Source of the DNA: Phoronis australis
Lineage: Eukaryota > Phoronida > Phoronidae
Length of the DNA: 64,000 nt
NCBI GenBank assembly: GCA_002633005.1
Contig: NMRA01000347.1
Coordinates: forward strand, 405,311 to 469,310
Reading direction: 5' to 3'
Shown: positions 12,201 through 22,995 of the stretch, piece by piece
Numbering within the stretch: the stretch's first letter is position 1
Layout: every line of letters begins with the position of its first letter
The notes under the pieces: generated by a model
Databases searched by the model: none
What the model saw: the letters and a program-made list of their open reading frames with translations, nothing else
What the model was told of the DNA's origin: nothing
Made by a program: the position numbers and the translations under genes

Positions 12201-15200
12201 TAGTTGTGTAGAGCCAAGAATGTAACACGCTGTAGTCGCACCATGATCACCTGCAGTAACAGAATTACACACACTCATCAAACAAGTAAAATGTAATGAT
12301 AACCAACCTTTAAAGACCACAGTGCACTTCATGAAATTGAAAGGCCTCCAAAATAACTACAGAGAAGTCGTACCCACCACACTCTCCCAATGGACGATGT
12401 AACCACATAGAACAAAATGCTTTTGCTCATCATGCACATCACATCTCTTGAAGCACAAAGTTGAAAGTGTATAATTATCAACAGATGAGACACTGAGGTC
12501 AGCCTGTGCTTTGAGAACCAGTTTTATGCCCGTTATTCAGTGGAGAAAACTGGTTCTCAAAATGTTGCAGATGAATGAGCATGTACTCCAAAGTGAGATT
12601 TTAACGGGGGGGAGATAATTACAAAAGACCAAATACGCTAAACGATTTGTATAAAATTCAAATCAAACCCCTTATTTACGAACATGGCCGCATGAATGAG
12701 ACACGGGTGTAATGAGTGCCATTGGCTCAAAAAGCTGGGACATGCTAATGCTCAACACGAAAATAACTTTTTTATACAAAGTATAACTTGCATTTGACTG
12801 TGTACAGTTTTGGGAAGTCCTGTGAACCATTAAAAGTTATAAGAGTCACAAATTAGGGTCAGATTAACACTACAGCCTGAGGACCACATCAGTGTCAAGC
12901 TCATGGTCCATCCAGTCCCTAAGACTGCACGACGACCAATTTGCATTCTGGGCCACCGAGTCTGTTTTAAGAAATTCTCCCAAAAACATCACTAACATTA
13001 CAAGAAGTATCACAACCAAATTAGCAGTAGCCAACACTTCTCAATATTCCGATGCAATACTTCTCGTTTTGTTACTGAGCTTTTCCGGGAATTCTTGAAA
13101 ACAACTCATTTTTACCGCCTTAACAAGCCCACCTGCACTATCCGTACTAGCGACTCTGGGAACTTGTCGAATGCCGTGCTGAAAGCGGCTACTGGAATCC
13201 TCAGCACTGTGCTGTCGACAAGAGCTTTGGCGTTCACCGTTTTGTACGGAGCTGGATGACCCTAAGTAAATAAAAACAAAGCGACAATGAGAAGCTGGGC
13301 ATTTAACAGAAGGCAAAGAGATGTGTACATTGGAATTGATGTACATTACCATGGTTATGTTGTCATGGTTACATTGCCATGGTTACATCACCACAGTTAG
13401 ATGACAGGGCAACAGCATCATGGCCTCACGTCAGCAAGATAACAAAAAGTGGATCGGTTGTTCCTTGCACCACCTTAAAACATCAAGTCCCCGAGTGTTT
13501 CGAGTTTGAATATACAACAGTAACCACTTTATTTCTTAGTGCAAGGGTAACAACTTTCTTAGATTTTATTTCTGCATTTCACATGCTCACAAATGACTTA
13601 TAAGCAGAGATGCGGCATCTCAGAAAAGTTACAAGTAGCTAAATAGGAGACAGTATATGAAGACCTTTAAATGAAAATTTACGACAAAGCCGCATATTAG
13701 AAGGCAATGTCACGGTTATATTGAAGATTGAACTTTGTGGATAACTAATTGCCAATCATTACATCAACAGTTCATAGTTCCGCTAGCACCATGTAACACA
13801 ACTTACTGTCAGTACATCCAGTAAACTGAGTAAACTGTGGATAGATTCACCCTCTTCTACTATCTTAAGGCATGTCTCACGCCCGTCCTGCAAATATCAA
13901 CAAGCAATGGCAGAATCGAGAACACGTCACTGCGATGAAAAGCAACGAAATGTAATGTAGGACCTTGGAAAATTGTCCAAATCAGAACATCATAATTCAA
14001 ATTCATAATTTTATGAGTCAATTGTTAGAAGTTGTTTTTAAAAGATTCCACTTTAGCATGACGGTTATCAAAAATAGGACTCCATGAAGTTAGTGCCCTT
14101 GCAGCCATGCACAAGAAGCAAGCCCTTATTTAACCCTGTACCACTGGTCAGAAAAAGTAGTCAGGTACACCCCAGTACCATATGCCAACTCCTCCTACCT
14201 TAAAACACAGGCTGAACAAACATGTCACTAATGTCGCAGAGCCACACCCCCAAATTACCAGTTCACCATCATCTCCACCACTGTCAGTCTACAAAACATA
14301 CCAACTCCTCCCACCTCAACATATATACTGACCAAACTTGTCTATCATGCCACAGAGCCACACCCCCAACTTACCAGTTCACTATCACCTCCACCATGAA
14401 TGTCTGCACCACAAACCTACCCCACCGACCTTGAACACACACACTGACCAAACCTGTCATTCATGCCAGAGAGCTCCAACCCCAACTAACCAGTTCACTA
14501 TCACCTCCAACATGAATGTCTGCACCACAAACCTACCCCACCCACCTTGAACACATACACTGACCAAACCTGTCACTCATGCCAGAGAGCTCCACCCCCA
14601 ACCAACTTACCGACTCATTAACAAACACCTCCACTTTGCCCGTCTGGACCACAAATATACTATTGTCTGGCTCGCCCACTTTGAACAGATACTCCCCCAT
14701 AAGCACCGACCGGGTGTCTAGCTGCTTACACAACTCGAGGAAGAGGGGTTTCTCAAAATGTCCAAACACTCTGAAACATTTGGCAAACGTCAATCATTTA
14801 GAGTGACACTTTACGCACACCCACAACATAATGTTTGCACCTGAACCAGTAAACAAGTCTAAATGGGATATTTAATGAATGTGTTTTTACAGTCAATTCG
14901 TAAAACGAATGCAATAATACATGATTAATACATGGTTCAAAATGCCAACATTTTTAATTATTATTTTACATTTTGTGTCTAGTACTGATAAGGAAATAAA
15001 GCCCAATCGTTTCAAGAATATACTCTGAATATGACTCGCACCACAGAGCGTGACACATAAGGCCACCATGACAGCCAAGACTGCAAAATCTGAGTTACAG
15101 GATGAACGTAAAAATGGCAATTCAAATTGCGTGGAAGTCTTCAATTTGTTGAAGTTAACAAGACTGTGTACAGCTTAGCTAGCTAGGAGGGGGGTAGAGA

Positions 15201-18200
15201 AACCAGTTTTTACCTGACACTGCGAAGCACGTTGAGGAACTCAGGTGGGATTATAGCGTCCCCTTCTTTCTGCGTCAGAATGTCCGTCTCAAAGAAAGCC
15301 GACGGTAGCTCCCTCTTGAGGATCACAGATGACTTGGACTCCCTTCGCAAGTGTAACAACCTGAAAGAACGAGACCAATATCAAATCATCCAATGATATG
15401 ATTGTTCATAGCTGATATTAGTCCAAAATACAATACAATACAGTTGAATATCAGGGCGGTATCTGCAATTTTTTGTGCATGGGATGGCTGAGTCAGGCCT
15501 TAATCTACAGGGGGTGCAGGACCTCCAAATGAATACCCTGACTCAAATACAGGCATCATTGCTAGTACGCTTAGTTTGTTCTGAATTTTGCTCTGAATTT
15601 TGCTCTGCGTTTAGGTGGCCAAGAAAAGAAAGTAAGCATAGTTGTCTCTTTTAACTTGCTAAAAGCACCACCTGCCTGTCCAAAATAACAAGTTAAAGAT
15701 ATGATGTCAGATATGGTAAAGTTTATTGCGAATGCGAACCCAAGTATCCATGGCAACATAATACTTCAAAGCAGTAATTTTACTTGCAGTCATAAAACGC
15801 GGTCAAGCGTCATTGGTCATGGACGACCTAAAATTGGGAAACACAATTCTGACTCATCTTCGAAATCCTGTAAAATTTGTAGTTCCAGAACTCAATGTTA
15901 ACTTACCAGTCACGTGACTTCAAACATAATAGCAACAGTAAAACGTGACCTGAATACTCATGATAAATGTTGGCCGAGAACACAAAACACGTGAGACGGT
16001 GTATTGCAACTGTTCCTCATGTCAAATGTCCACAGACGGCCGTTGTTACAGCAGTAAACTATTCGCTTTATTTTCACCACAACACAAAGGAGCTATCATC
16101 AACCGAACTATTATATCACAAAAACTGAAACATTTAGTAAACAACAGTCAAAAGTTTATTATTTTTAAATTTTTAAAGACTGAAGTACGGCCACATCATT
16201 CACTTCACACTAACACAACACCACTAGGGATTCAAAAATTATTTATCGAAACATTAAACGTTTACTTCATGAAATAGCATCATTGCTTAATTAAAGCCCT
16301 GAACTTTTTGCTACTTCATATGTGAGAAAAGGAATTTCTAACAACTGATTTTGATTACAAACTCATGTACTTGTTTCAAAATCACGGGCACAACCCGAAA
16401 TTTTAGAACAAAAGCAGCATTTCAGATTATGAAGTAAAGCATTAACTACAGTCGCCATCTTGTCGGCCATCTGTAATTTTGTTACGTCTGCTTTTCCAAT
16501 TGAATGCACATGAGAGAACAGTAGACGGAATCGAAAGTAAAACAGCACAAGAGAGGATGATAATGACTTCAAAATGATTACGAAAATTAGAATAAAAGTG
16601 CCATAAAAAATCAATAAAAAGGAGCACTGGAAAATCTAAGGTTACTCAAGAACAGCAAGACGTATCGAAAAACGAGCGGTAAGCTTTTTCTACATCTTGC
16701 CAAATCTCTTTACAAACCAAGTATGAGAAAGATTCGTCAAACAAGTGAAAAATCAAAAGTCACCTTACACACTATTTCAACAAAAATAACGCGTTGATAA
16801 AAAATCTTGTGGGTCAATCTTCAAGTCAACTTGGCAGAAAATGTGGCCTTCATCGTGTGGCGCTAAACAACAGAGCAACGTACTAGGCTACTAGTAATTT
16901 AATGTCTCAATTTAAACAAGCAATCCTCGACTTATGTAACATTTAGAGTGTGAGACAATACACACACACGCGCATGCAGGCGTGAACATTAAGCGCTGAT
17001 CCCATGGATTGAAAATCCTAGACGTATTTCACGAAAAAAACACGAGATCAATTCTATGAACGGTCATGTCCCCGAAGGATTCGCTGAATACCATACAATT
17101 ATGTAGCACCTATTGGCATACACAGACACTACACAGTTAAGTCCAACTGTGTGCAAAACCAGTGGCTTTACAATTCAGATAATGGCCAAAGATTGTGAAT
17201 TATTTTTAACCGATATTAACACAGCGAACCTTGGCGCAACTCAAAATTCTGAGAAATCAAACGTTTCCTAGTTAAAGTTTGTATATACGGGATTATTTCT
17301 GGATCAGTTTTCACATGGGAACGACCCTTAGTAGTGCAAACTCAAAACACAATAACAATGGTCAACAGTTTGAAAACTATTAGTAACTGGCAGTGCAAAA
17401 CACCTGGAGCTACAGTTAACACAAGCTATTGGAGTTTCTTCATTGGTTCTGAGAAAACAAAATCTCCTCCACCGAAAACCAAGAAGAGAGCAAGAAGCTT
17501 CTATGGAACCTCTTGACTTCAACGACAAAATTTTACTAAAAGCTGTCAACCACGACAGATGAGAAGTTATTGTATTTATCAGAAGACAATCTGAAGTAAT
17601 GAAAGTACAAGCCAAAAAACCGTATACTTCTGAATAACAGTCTTGAAAGTTACAGTAAGATAATAAAAGTTAATTTTCCGTAAAGTATAGATTTTAGTAC
17701 TCCACAGACAACCAATACCATTCATTGCATTTCCTCCAATCAGAGCAGCAACAAATGACATGTTAGGGAGGGACGTTTTCAAACACAGATACTATACCTT
17801 TCTATGGGCTCAACCACGCTAAGCCTTTCAGTGAAATTAACATGGTTCAAAATGAATGATAAACTCAAAACAGTGTTCTACAAAGTATTTGTAAATAGCT
17901 TATCACATGCCACATGCACAGATATCAACAGGCATTTGTGTTTGGTTTTACGGTTAAAATGCTTAATCTCTCACTTTAACATCCATATCAAACTTTTAAA
18001 AAATAGTGACACCAGCACAGTTTTGAGAAAACACAAACTTTAAGTGTTAGTTCAATGTATAGTCAGCAAATTTACAGTTAGTAGTTTTCAAAATAAAATG
18101 AACAATCTTCGACAAAACCGTGAGAAAAGCCGAACTTGGACAAACCTTTTGCCGCAATTATGTAGTAGGAGAAAAAATCTTTACTACAGCATTTCACTAA

Positions 18201-20768
18201 ATTTTCTGTAACGTAGCTTCGATAAAAATGCCCAAAACTGCATCTGGGAGTGGGATTTCCATAGTTTTTAACTGTATTTTTTGTAAAATAGTGATACGTG
18301 TAACCTAAACATTAGGTCAAAGCTACTTGTATGTATACATTGCTGAAGCTATTTTATTTGACAATAAATCGACCAGTCTAATTTTACCTCCTGGCTATAG
18401 AAAGCGCTATCTGTCTCTTTTTCATCTTTCTCGGCCCGCCAACCTTTTCGTCCACCTTAAGTTTGTCCTTAGTGAATGTGCGAACCTGAGCAACAAACAG
18501 GCAAAATTTCACAGATTGCATTTACATGGACACGTCTCTGTCAAACATTGCCAAATTTTGACATTCTTTGAGGTCATTCTTCAAAAAGGCCCAATGGCAG
18601 TATATAAGGAAAATGTTCAGAAGATATCCCCAGGGTGTAAATTTGGGAAAAACATGCATGGTTGAATAATTTTTACAACATTCCCCAGCTGCTTAGGAAA
18701 TGGAAACCAGGATCTCAACTGATATGAACTCCAACCGGTGGAGACAATCATACATCAATGATAGAAAATGCTGTAAATTGACTCTCCGTTTCCTTCAAAC
18801 TGCACAAAAACTACAGCTAGTACTGTGTTAACACACCCTAGTACCTATTCGTCACAACCAAATATGTGCCCACACGACAGCTAATTTCGATTGGACTTTC
18901 GGTCCCTAAATTGGTATTTTTTCAAAAAAACACCCACAGGCTTGTCCACACACAGAGGAGACAGTGTAGCCCAGTGGGATATGTGTTCACCTCCTTTACT
19001 CAAGACCCTGAGTTGGAGTCCCACTAGGGCACACAGCTGGATGCTTGAGTCAGGTCTCTTAACTGCTCAGCTCAGTATTAACTATGTAAATTAATAAAGC
19101 ACAAAATTCCACACAGGTGATCAGTGTAATTGGCACACCTTAGTGGCCTGTGCAATTATTATGTTTTTGTCTACAGAAAACCTCAGAAAGAACTGTTACG
19201 AAATGAAATGGAAATTTTGTCTAAATTAGGCAGCACTGTAATTGTCAAACTTAGACAGAATTGATTAGCTGCCACTGTAACTAGTCTCTTAGTTAGAGTG
19301 GGCAAATAGACTATGATCTACTCTTTACCACATGCACAATTTCGAGCACAAGAACTGTCTAAATATAAAATGAAAATTCTCAAAAATTATTTAATAAAAA
19401 GTGTATAAAATTTCTAAACTATTTAAGACACTGCAGTCCTGCTAAAGATGCCATTGGATCACAAGAGATGTATTATAGTTCCTCACCTTTCGGAGCATCT
19501 TTGTTCCATAAAAAAGGACTTTGTCTCTCTTTCTGAATCTGGGCTTGACATCTCGACCTTGTTGCACATCAGCTGAAGCAACAGCGATATAAAATTGAGG
19601 CAGTGAGGTTAGTGAGCTACAAAAACTTAAAATAATTATTATCCTAAATTGCAGTGATTATACATTCAAAGGCTGAGAACACTTACGGAATTTTGATCAT
19701 TCATATGTAGGTAAAAAATCCTGCAACTGTGAAAGTCAATTTCTTTAATAGGGAAACCACTCGTACTCTCAAACCATAACCTAAGCAGACATGACACCTT
19801 TGTCAAAATACCCAAGCTCTGCAGAGCAAGCCAATAGAATTCTTACCACTCAAAAAAGTGTAGGTTACCCGCTCAAAACAAAAACTAAACGAAATGAATG
19901 TATTTTTATTCTTGGGAAAGAAGACCAAACATAGCAAGCTTTCGATCATACATAGTGAGTCTTCAACCATACATAATAGTGAGCCGTCGAACATAACGGA
20001 TTGACTGCTCTCAGATTTACTTTTTTGTCAAAACATTTGAGTGCTCTTTTTACTTGGTGTACATGTATCAAACATGGTGTAGCACCATGTTTGGAATGTT
20101 TTGCACCATCTTTGGAAATCTCAAGCGATGTTTGAACAACTATAAGTCCCCTTTGAAATTTTGAGCCGCGTTTGAAAAGCCAGTTTTTCTGCTTTGAAGC
20201 GAATTGGCATTGGATTCCGTAGTGATGCACTTTTGATCAGTACAAATGATAGCGACATGCTTGGCTAATGAAAATAAAGTGGAAGTATAGTAATGTTGTA
20301 TCATGAAATAACAGAATGAATGAAGATTGCTACTAAGTACGCCAGAACGTGACTCGCAATTTTCAAATTGTCCCAAGTTTTTGATCAAGGAAAACCTTGC
20401 ATTTAACACTAACCTTAAGTTCCTTTTCTGCTAGAAAGGCCCAACATATACCGTAGATTACTGTCACCAAAGGACATTACGACAATTTGGTTACATTCAA
20501 CAGCATAATCTGAAGCTGCTCATTCAGCAAGCTGAGTAATGTTTTGCCCAGAAATGACCATTCCTGTCAAAACTGCATACATACCAGGTGGCTTTGTTCT
20601 CCTCTTCAAAAAGTAGACATAAATAAATACTAGCGTTGTTATGACGACCACTGCAACTGCAACAAGTATGTTCTAAAAAAAACAACAGACAAAAGGGTGT
20701 GAATACTTTCAAAATCAAACGTGTTGCAGTGATACACATACCAATCGAAGCAGCCATTTGTCCGACAT
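273..20768 (-). CDS. PNPLA6/7-like: Neuropathy target esterase-like lysophospholipase (PNPLA6/PNPLA7 type), 3' end outside window
   Basis: A membrane-anchored serine hydrolase of the ER that hydrolyses (lyso)phosphatidylcholine. Exons in transcript order: 20742-20768 (ATG at 20766-20768), 20585-20672, 19487-19572, 18388-18485, 15214-15360, 14611-14770, 13807-13887, 13133-13261, 12170-12250, 11626-11710, 11189-11277, 10470-10589, 9971-10048, 9516-9587, 8495-8628, 7948-8079, 7244-7423, 6556-6704, 5859-6048, 5296-5464, 4303-4485, 2958-3076, about 2195-2351, 1533-1596, 1093-1215, with a duplicate of the last at 273-395. All phases join, giving about 980 residues. Visible: an N-terminal membrane segment at about residues 11-31 followed by basic residues; three cyclic-nucleotide-binding-like domains (about 149-272 with [11 protein letters not shown], 398-510, 515-640 with [10 protein letters not shown]); then the patatin start with oxyanion loop GGGGARG (about 860-867) and nucleophile motif GTSIGS (Ser about 891). 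The catalytic Asp region (DGG) is not in the window. The donor at 2195 could also be read at 2198. Vertebrates split this gene into PNPLA6 and PNPLA7; which is nearer cannot be judged here. Confidence 0.93.
506..527. repeat. Perfect 22-bp palindrome
   Basis: An uninterrupted palindrome centred on ACTAGT, directly beside the tRNA-like SINE body and inside the segment that separates the two copies of the PNPLA exon duplication. It could be an insertion scar or the tail of the SINE; no function is claimed. Confidence 0.75.
532..613 (-). mobile_element. tRNA-derived SINE-like fragment
   Basis: Read on the minus strand this looks like a tRNA gene: an A box TGGTGTAGTGG (complement of 594-604) and a B box GGTTCGACTCC (complement of 550-560), with about 33 bases between them and tRNA-like flanks. 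No acceptor-stem pairing is obvious, so a SINE head or tRNA pseudogene is likelier than a working tRNA. It lies in the unique spacer between the two exon-duplication copies. Confidence 0.6.
8715..9587 (-). repeat. PNPLA exon 14 and four decayed copies of it
   Basis: The functional exon is 9516-9587, encoding [15 protein letters not shown] and onward. Related minus-strand sequence recurs at about 8715-8779 (still reads [12 protein letters not shown]), 8804-8883 (frame broken by stops), 8916-8953 ([11 protein letters not shown]) and 9421-9475 (SVSGSL then GDKI). Similarity extends past the splice site into the intron (the CCAATCAA word follows both the exon and the first copy), so these are genomic duplications. 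All copies lie in the intron between exons 14 and 15. None looks like a clean, usable alternative exon. Confidence 0.75.
8998..9366. mobile_element. Short fold-back (terminal inverted repeat) element
   Basis: Arms 8998-9046 and 9323-9366 are inverted copies apart from a small indel and a few changes. Inside the right arm, partial direct copies of a roughly 24-bp unit (AGAGGTCAGTGTAAATA) are stacked at about 9275-9345. The interior has a CCTCAGGTATTCCTGCG stretch but no long reading frame, so this is a non-autonomous element or the degraded end of a retroelement. It sits inside the exon-14 duplication array. Confidence 0.6.
10686..10845 (-). repeat. Dispersed repeat family H, copy 1 (hairpin core)
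   Basis: This stretch matches the reverse complement of about 25264-25383 over more than 100 bases. The best-conserved part is a hairpin whose arms are TTTTACCCG and CGGGTAAAA around a short loop. It lies in the PNPLA intron between exons 11 and 12. It is probably a small non-autonomous element; no coding capacity is seen. Confidence 0.65.
11663..11922. repeat. 130-bp tandem duplication of part of PNPLA exon 10
   Basis: 11663-11792 repeats at 11793-11922 with few differences. The first copy includes the acceptor and the 5' 48 bases of exon 10 (11626-11710); the second contains the same exon fragment (11793-11840) with its acceptor but no exon end or donor. The junction is a single N at 11792, so a failed contig merge is the simplest explanation. 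If real, it would add a competing acceptor. Confidence 0.85.
14180..14668 (-). repeat. Four-unit tandem array derived from the 3' end of PNPLA exon 6
   Basis: Units of about 114-116 bp begin near 14237, 14353, 14467 and 14583. The last contains the true exon end and donor (exon 14611-14770, donor on 14605-14610). The others repeat the same arrangement: a piece resembling the coding end, then GAACTG followed by GTAAT, GTAAG or GTTAG in the donor position. The array was therefore copied out of the exon border into the downstream intron. Confidence 0.75.
18961..19030 (+). mobile_element. Degenerate tRNA-like SINE fragment
   Basis: An exact A-box match TAGCCCAGTGG (18967-18977) is followed about 33 bases later by AGTTGGAGTCC, which matches the B-box consensus at 9 of 11 positions. 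The spacing suits a tRNA-derived promoter. No tail or target-site duplication was recognised. It lies in a PNPLA intron, opposite the gene's strand. Confidence 0.45.
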
Positions 20769-20961
20769 ATTACGCTACGAGGATAGAAAAATTTGGACAG
20801 TTTTCTGGCATCCTACATGACCTTACTGAAGCCTGCCGAGGGAGAGAACACGTTATCACACTGGACACGTGACATTTGACGTTTACCATTCTGCTTTTAG
20901 GCAAATTCTAGTCTTGAGTACACTGTAATTGATGACAACCCATGACCCGAGAAACTGGGTT

Positions 20962-21219
20962 CAGGGCTCGACGCTATTAAAATCGCCAGGTCGCATTTTG
21001 CGACCTAGCCAAAATCCCAGGTCGCATTTTCAAAATCCAGCTCGCATTCGTAAATGCCAGGTCGCAAAANATCTAAAAAATCTGTTTTGGCGCGTAAAAA
21101 TGGCGGGAAAATTTTGCGACCTGGCATTTACGAATGCGAGCTGGATTTTGAAAATGCGACCTGGGATTTTGGCTAGGTCGCAAAATGCGACCTGGCGATT
21201 TTATTAGCGTCGAGCCCTG
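20962..21219. repeat. Near-perfect palindrome with 108-bp arms
   Basis: Left arm 20962-21069 and right arm 21112-21219 are inverted copies with almost no mismatches, separated by 42 bases that begin with an N (21070). Each arm is itself built from small motifs (AGGTCGCA, TGCGACC, AGCTCGCATT) and is bounded by CAGGGCTCGACG / CGTCGAGCCCTG. The ends about 200 bp upstream of the PNPLA start codon. It may be a fold-back transposable element or an inverted assembly join at the N. Confidence 0.85.
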
Positions 21220-21584
21220 CTAAGTCACGATTGTCTGAAGGGACCGCTTGCGCACTAACGGTGCCGCATTGCGATATCAGGGATATTGTCTTGGATATTT
21301 GGTACATGTAATAAGGACATCTTATGTGAAAAATAAACATTTTTGTTCACCACAAAGTTTGGTAAGTTGATCGCTTAAGAATTAGTAGAAACACCGTCGT
21401 TTTGTGAAGTTTTATCACGTGTTAAGCAGTGGCCCGAAACTTTCTTCGGCGAATCCGGGAATTTACAAAAGTGGCCGAAAGTGCTAGCCAATGAAACGCG
21501 TCAAAGATCGATTCTGCATATCCCATGCTCACGCGACTTGCTTACAAGTCATCAGGAGGGCTGTTCTCGGTTAGTGTTGGAAAT

Positions 21585-21690
21585 TCCAGGTCGCATTTTG
21601 CGACTTGATACGAGCTGACAAAAATCTCAGCTCGCATTTCCAAATTTCAGGTCGCAAATGCGACCTGCAGCTCGTTATGTCGAGCCCTGG
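21585..21690. repeat. Second, diverged element with the same motifs
   Basis: The words CCAGGTCGCATTTTGCGAC, CAGCTCGCATTT, GCGACCTG and the terminal GTCGAGCCCTG recur in the order seen in the palindrome arm, but once and diverged. This supports a repeat family and argues that the palindrome is not wholly an assembly error. Confidence 0.65.
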
Positions 21691-22995
21691 GGTTCCTAGC
21701 ATTAAGCTGTAAAAATTTGAGTTTGCAAATGATGCGTCAATTGTCTCATGCCAAAAAAGCATTCAAAATTTTTAAACACTTTTAAGGGTTTAATTCAGAT
21801 GATAAATCCATCTTTTACGCAGAGGGTACCTCCTCTATACAATCGATATCTAAAATCTGGGAAATAATCTCATGAAAGAGGCCATCGATAGCATGCAAAT
21901 AATTGGGCACTTTGCCATTTGCAAACAAAAGACGGACTCATTCCAATTCACCTCACTACGACATATAGCCTAGGCATTAAGCAACAGAATTTAATGTTTG
22001 ATATCGTTACCTTAAGCTTTTGCATTGAAACGGATGTCATGTAACCCAAAAACAAAGTGCATTTTTTACAAATCAGAAAAATAGCGTTCTTTTGAGATTC
22101 ACAATCACATTCGAGTTATTTTTTACTTCCAGCCTTCCAGGCCTTCCAGTTCCAAGTTCAAGTTGGTTTTGCAGGACAACTCTGTGATCAAGTACTTTGC
22201 TCCAGGGTTTCAGGAAATGTCTTCGAAAACGTAATCAACGCACTAGGCATCGCAACAAACAACTCACCACTGTGAAATTATATCCGGAAAGTTTTTCTGG
22301 TAATTTATCCGTTAAATTTAAGTTATATTCGCTGATTGTCTCAGCGACCTTCTTGGTCGCCATTATTTATTCTCCTTCTGTGAAAACTTCCGTACGGCAC
22401 AGGTCCTGCAGGTCAATAAATTAATGACGACTAAACTCACAAAACTTCATTGTTCCAGTCAACGTCCAAAATCTAACTTATGCAGAAATGATAGATGTGA
22501 AGTTGTGGACAAGCTTAAAAAAGTTGCAATTTGGAAAAAATAGTAGGTTATCTTGTAATGGTAGCGCAACCTAGCGGTAAAATGGAAAACTCGATTCGAA
22601 ACCAGGCTTGTTGACACGACCATGACCGACAAACAAAATCAGACAAGGGTAACCTTATTTTCAAAAATGGCAAAACAACGAAGAGGCTTCTATCTTCACT
22701 GTCAACATAATTTATGTCAGCCAAAAGCTTTTAGTGTTTTTCTTTAGTACCTGTATTACCACTACTACTGCTCTTACAAAAGTGGGAACACTCGAACTAT
22801 TTCCACCCTTTAGTAAGTTTGAGGGAGGCAAGGCCCACTTCATGCATAAACCAGGGCCAGTCTGTTTTTAGATACCAGCCTGCTTTAAGGTGTGTTAACC
22901 CCCGAGAGATGTTTGGCCTTGGTGAAGCTATAGCAGTGCGAGACAAACACTTAGGAAGGCCTTTGTTAATAACAACCAGAGTATATTACAAAGAT

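Larger units (their letters stand above)
20769..22995. other. Intergenic: PNPLA 5' side to SET 3' side
   Basis: No coding exon was recognised here. It should contain the PNPLA promoter and 5' UTR. It holds the large palindrome at 20962-21219, a related sequence at 21585-21690, and a short TTCCAGGCC-type duplication near 22135-22160. Confidence 0.6.

Noticed and set aside
22553-22610. tRNA-like boxes (TAGCGCAACCTAGCGG and GATTCGAAACC)
   Set aside because: The A box needs a 5-base insertion and the spacing to the B box is too short; chance or a very old SINE.
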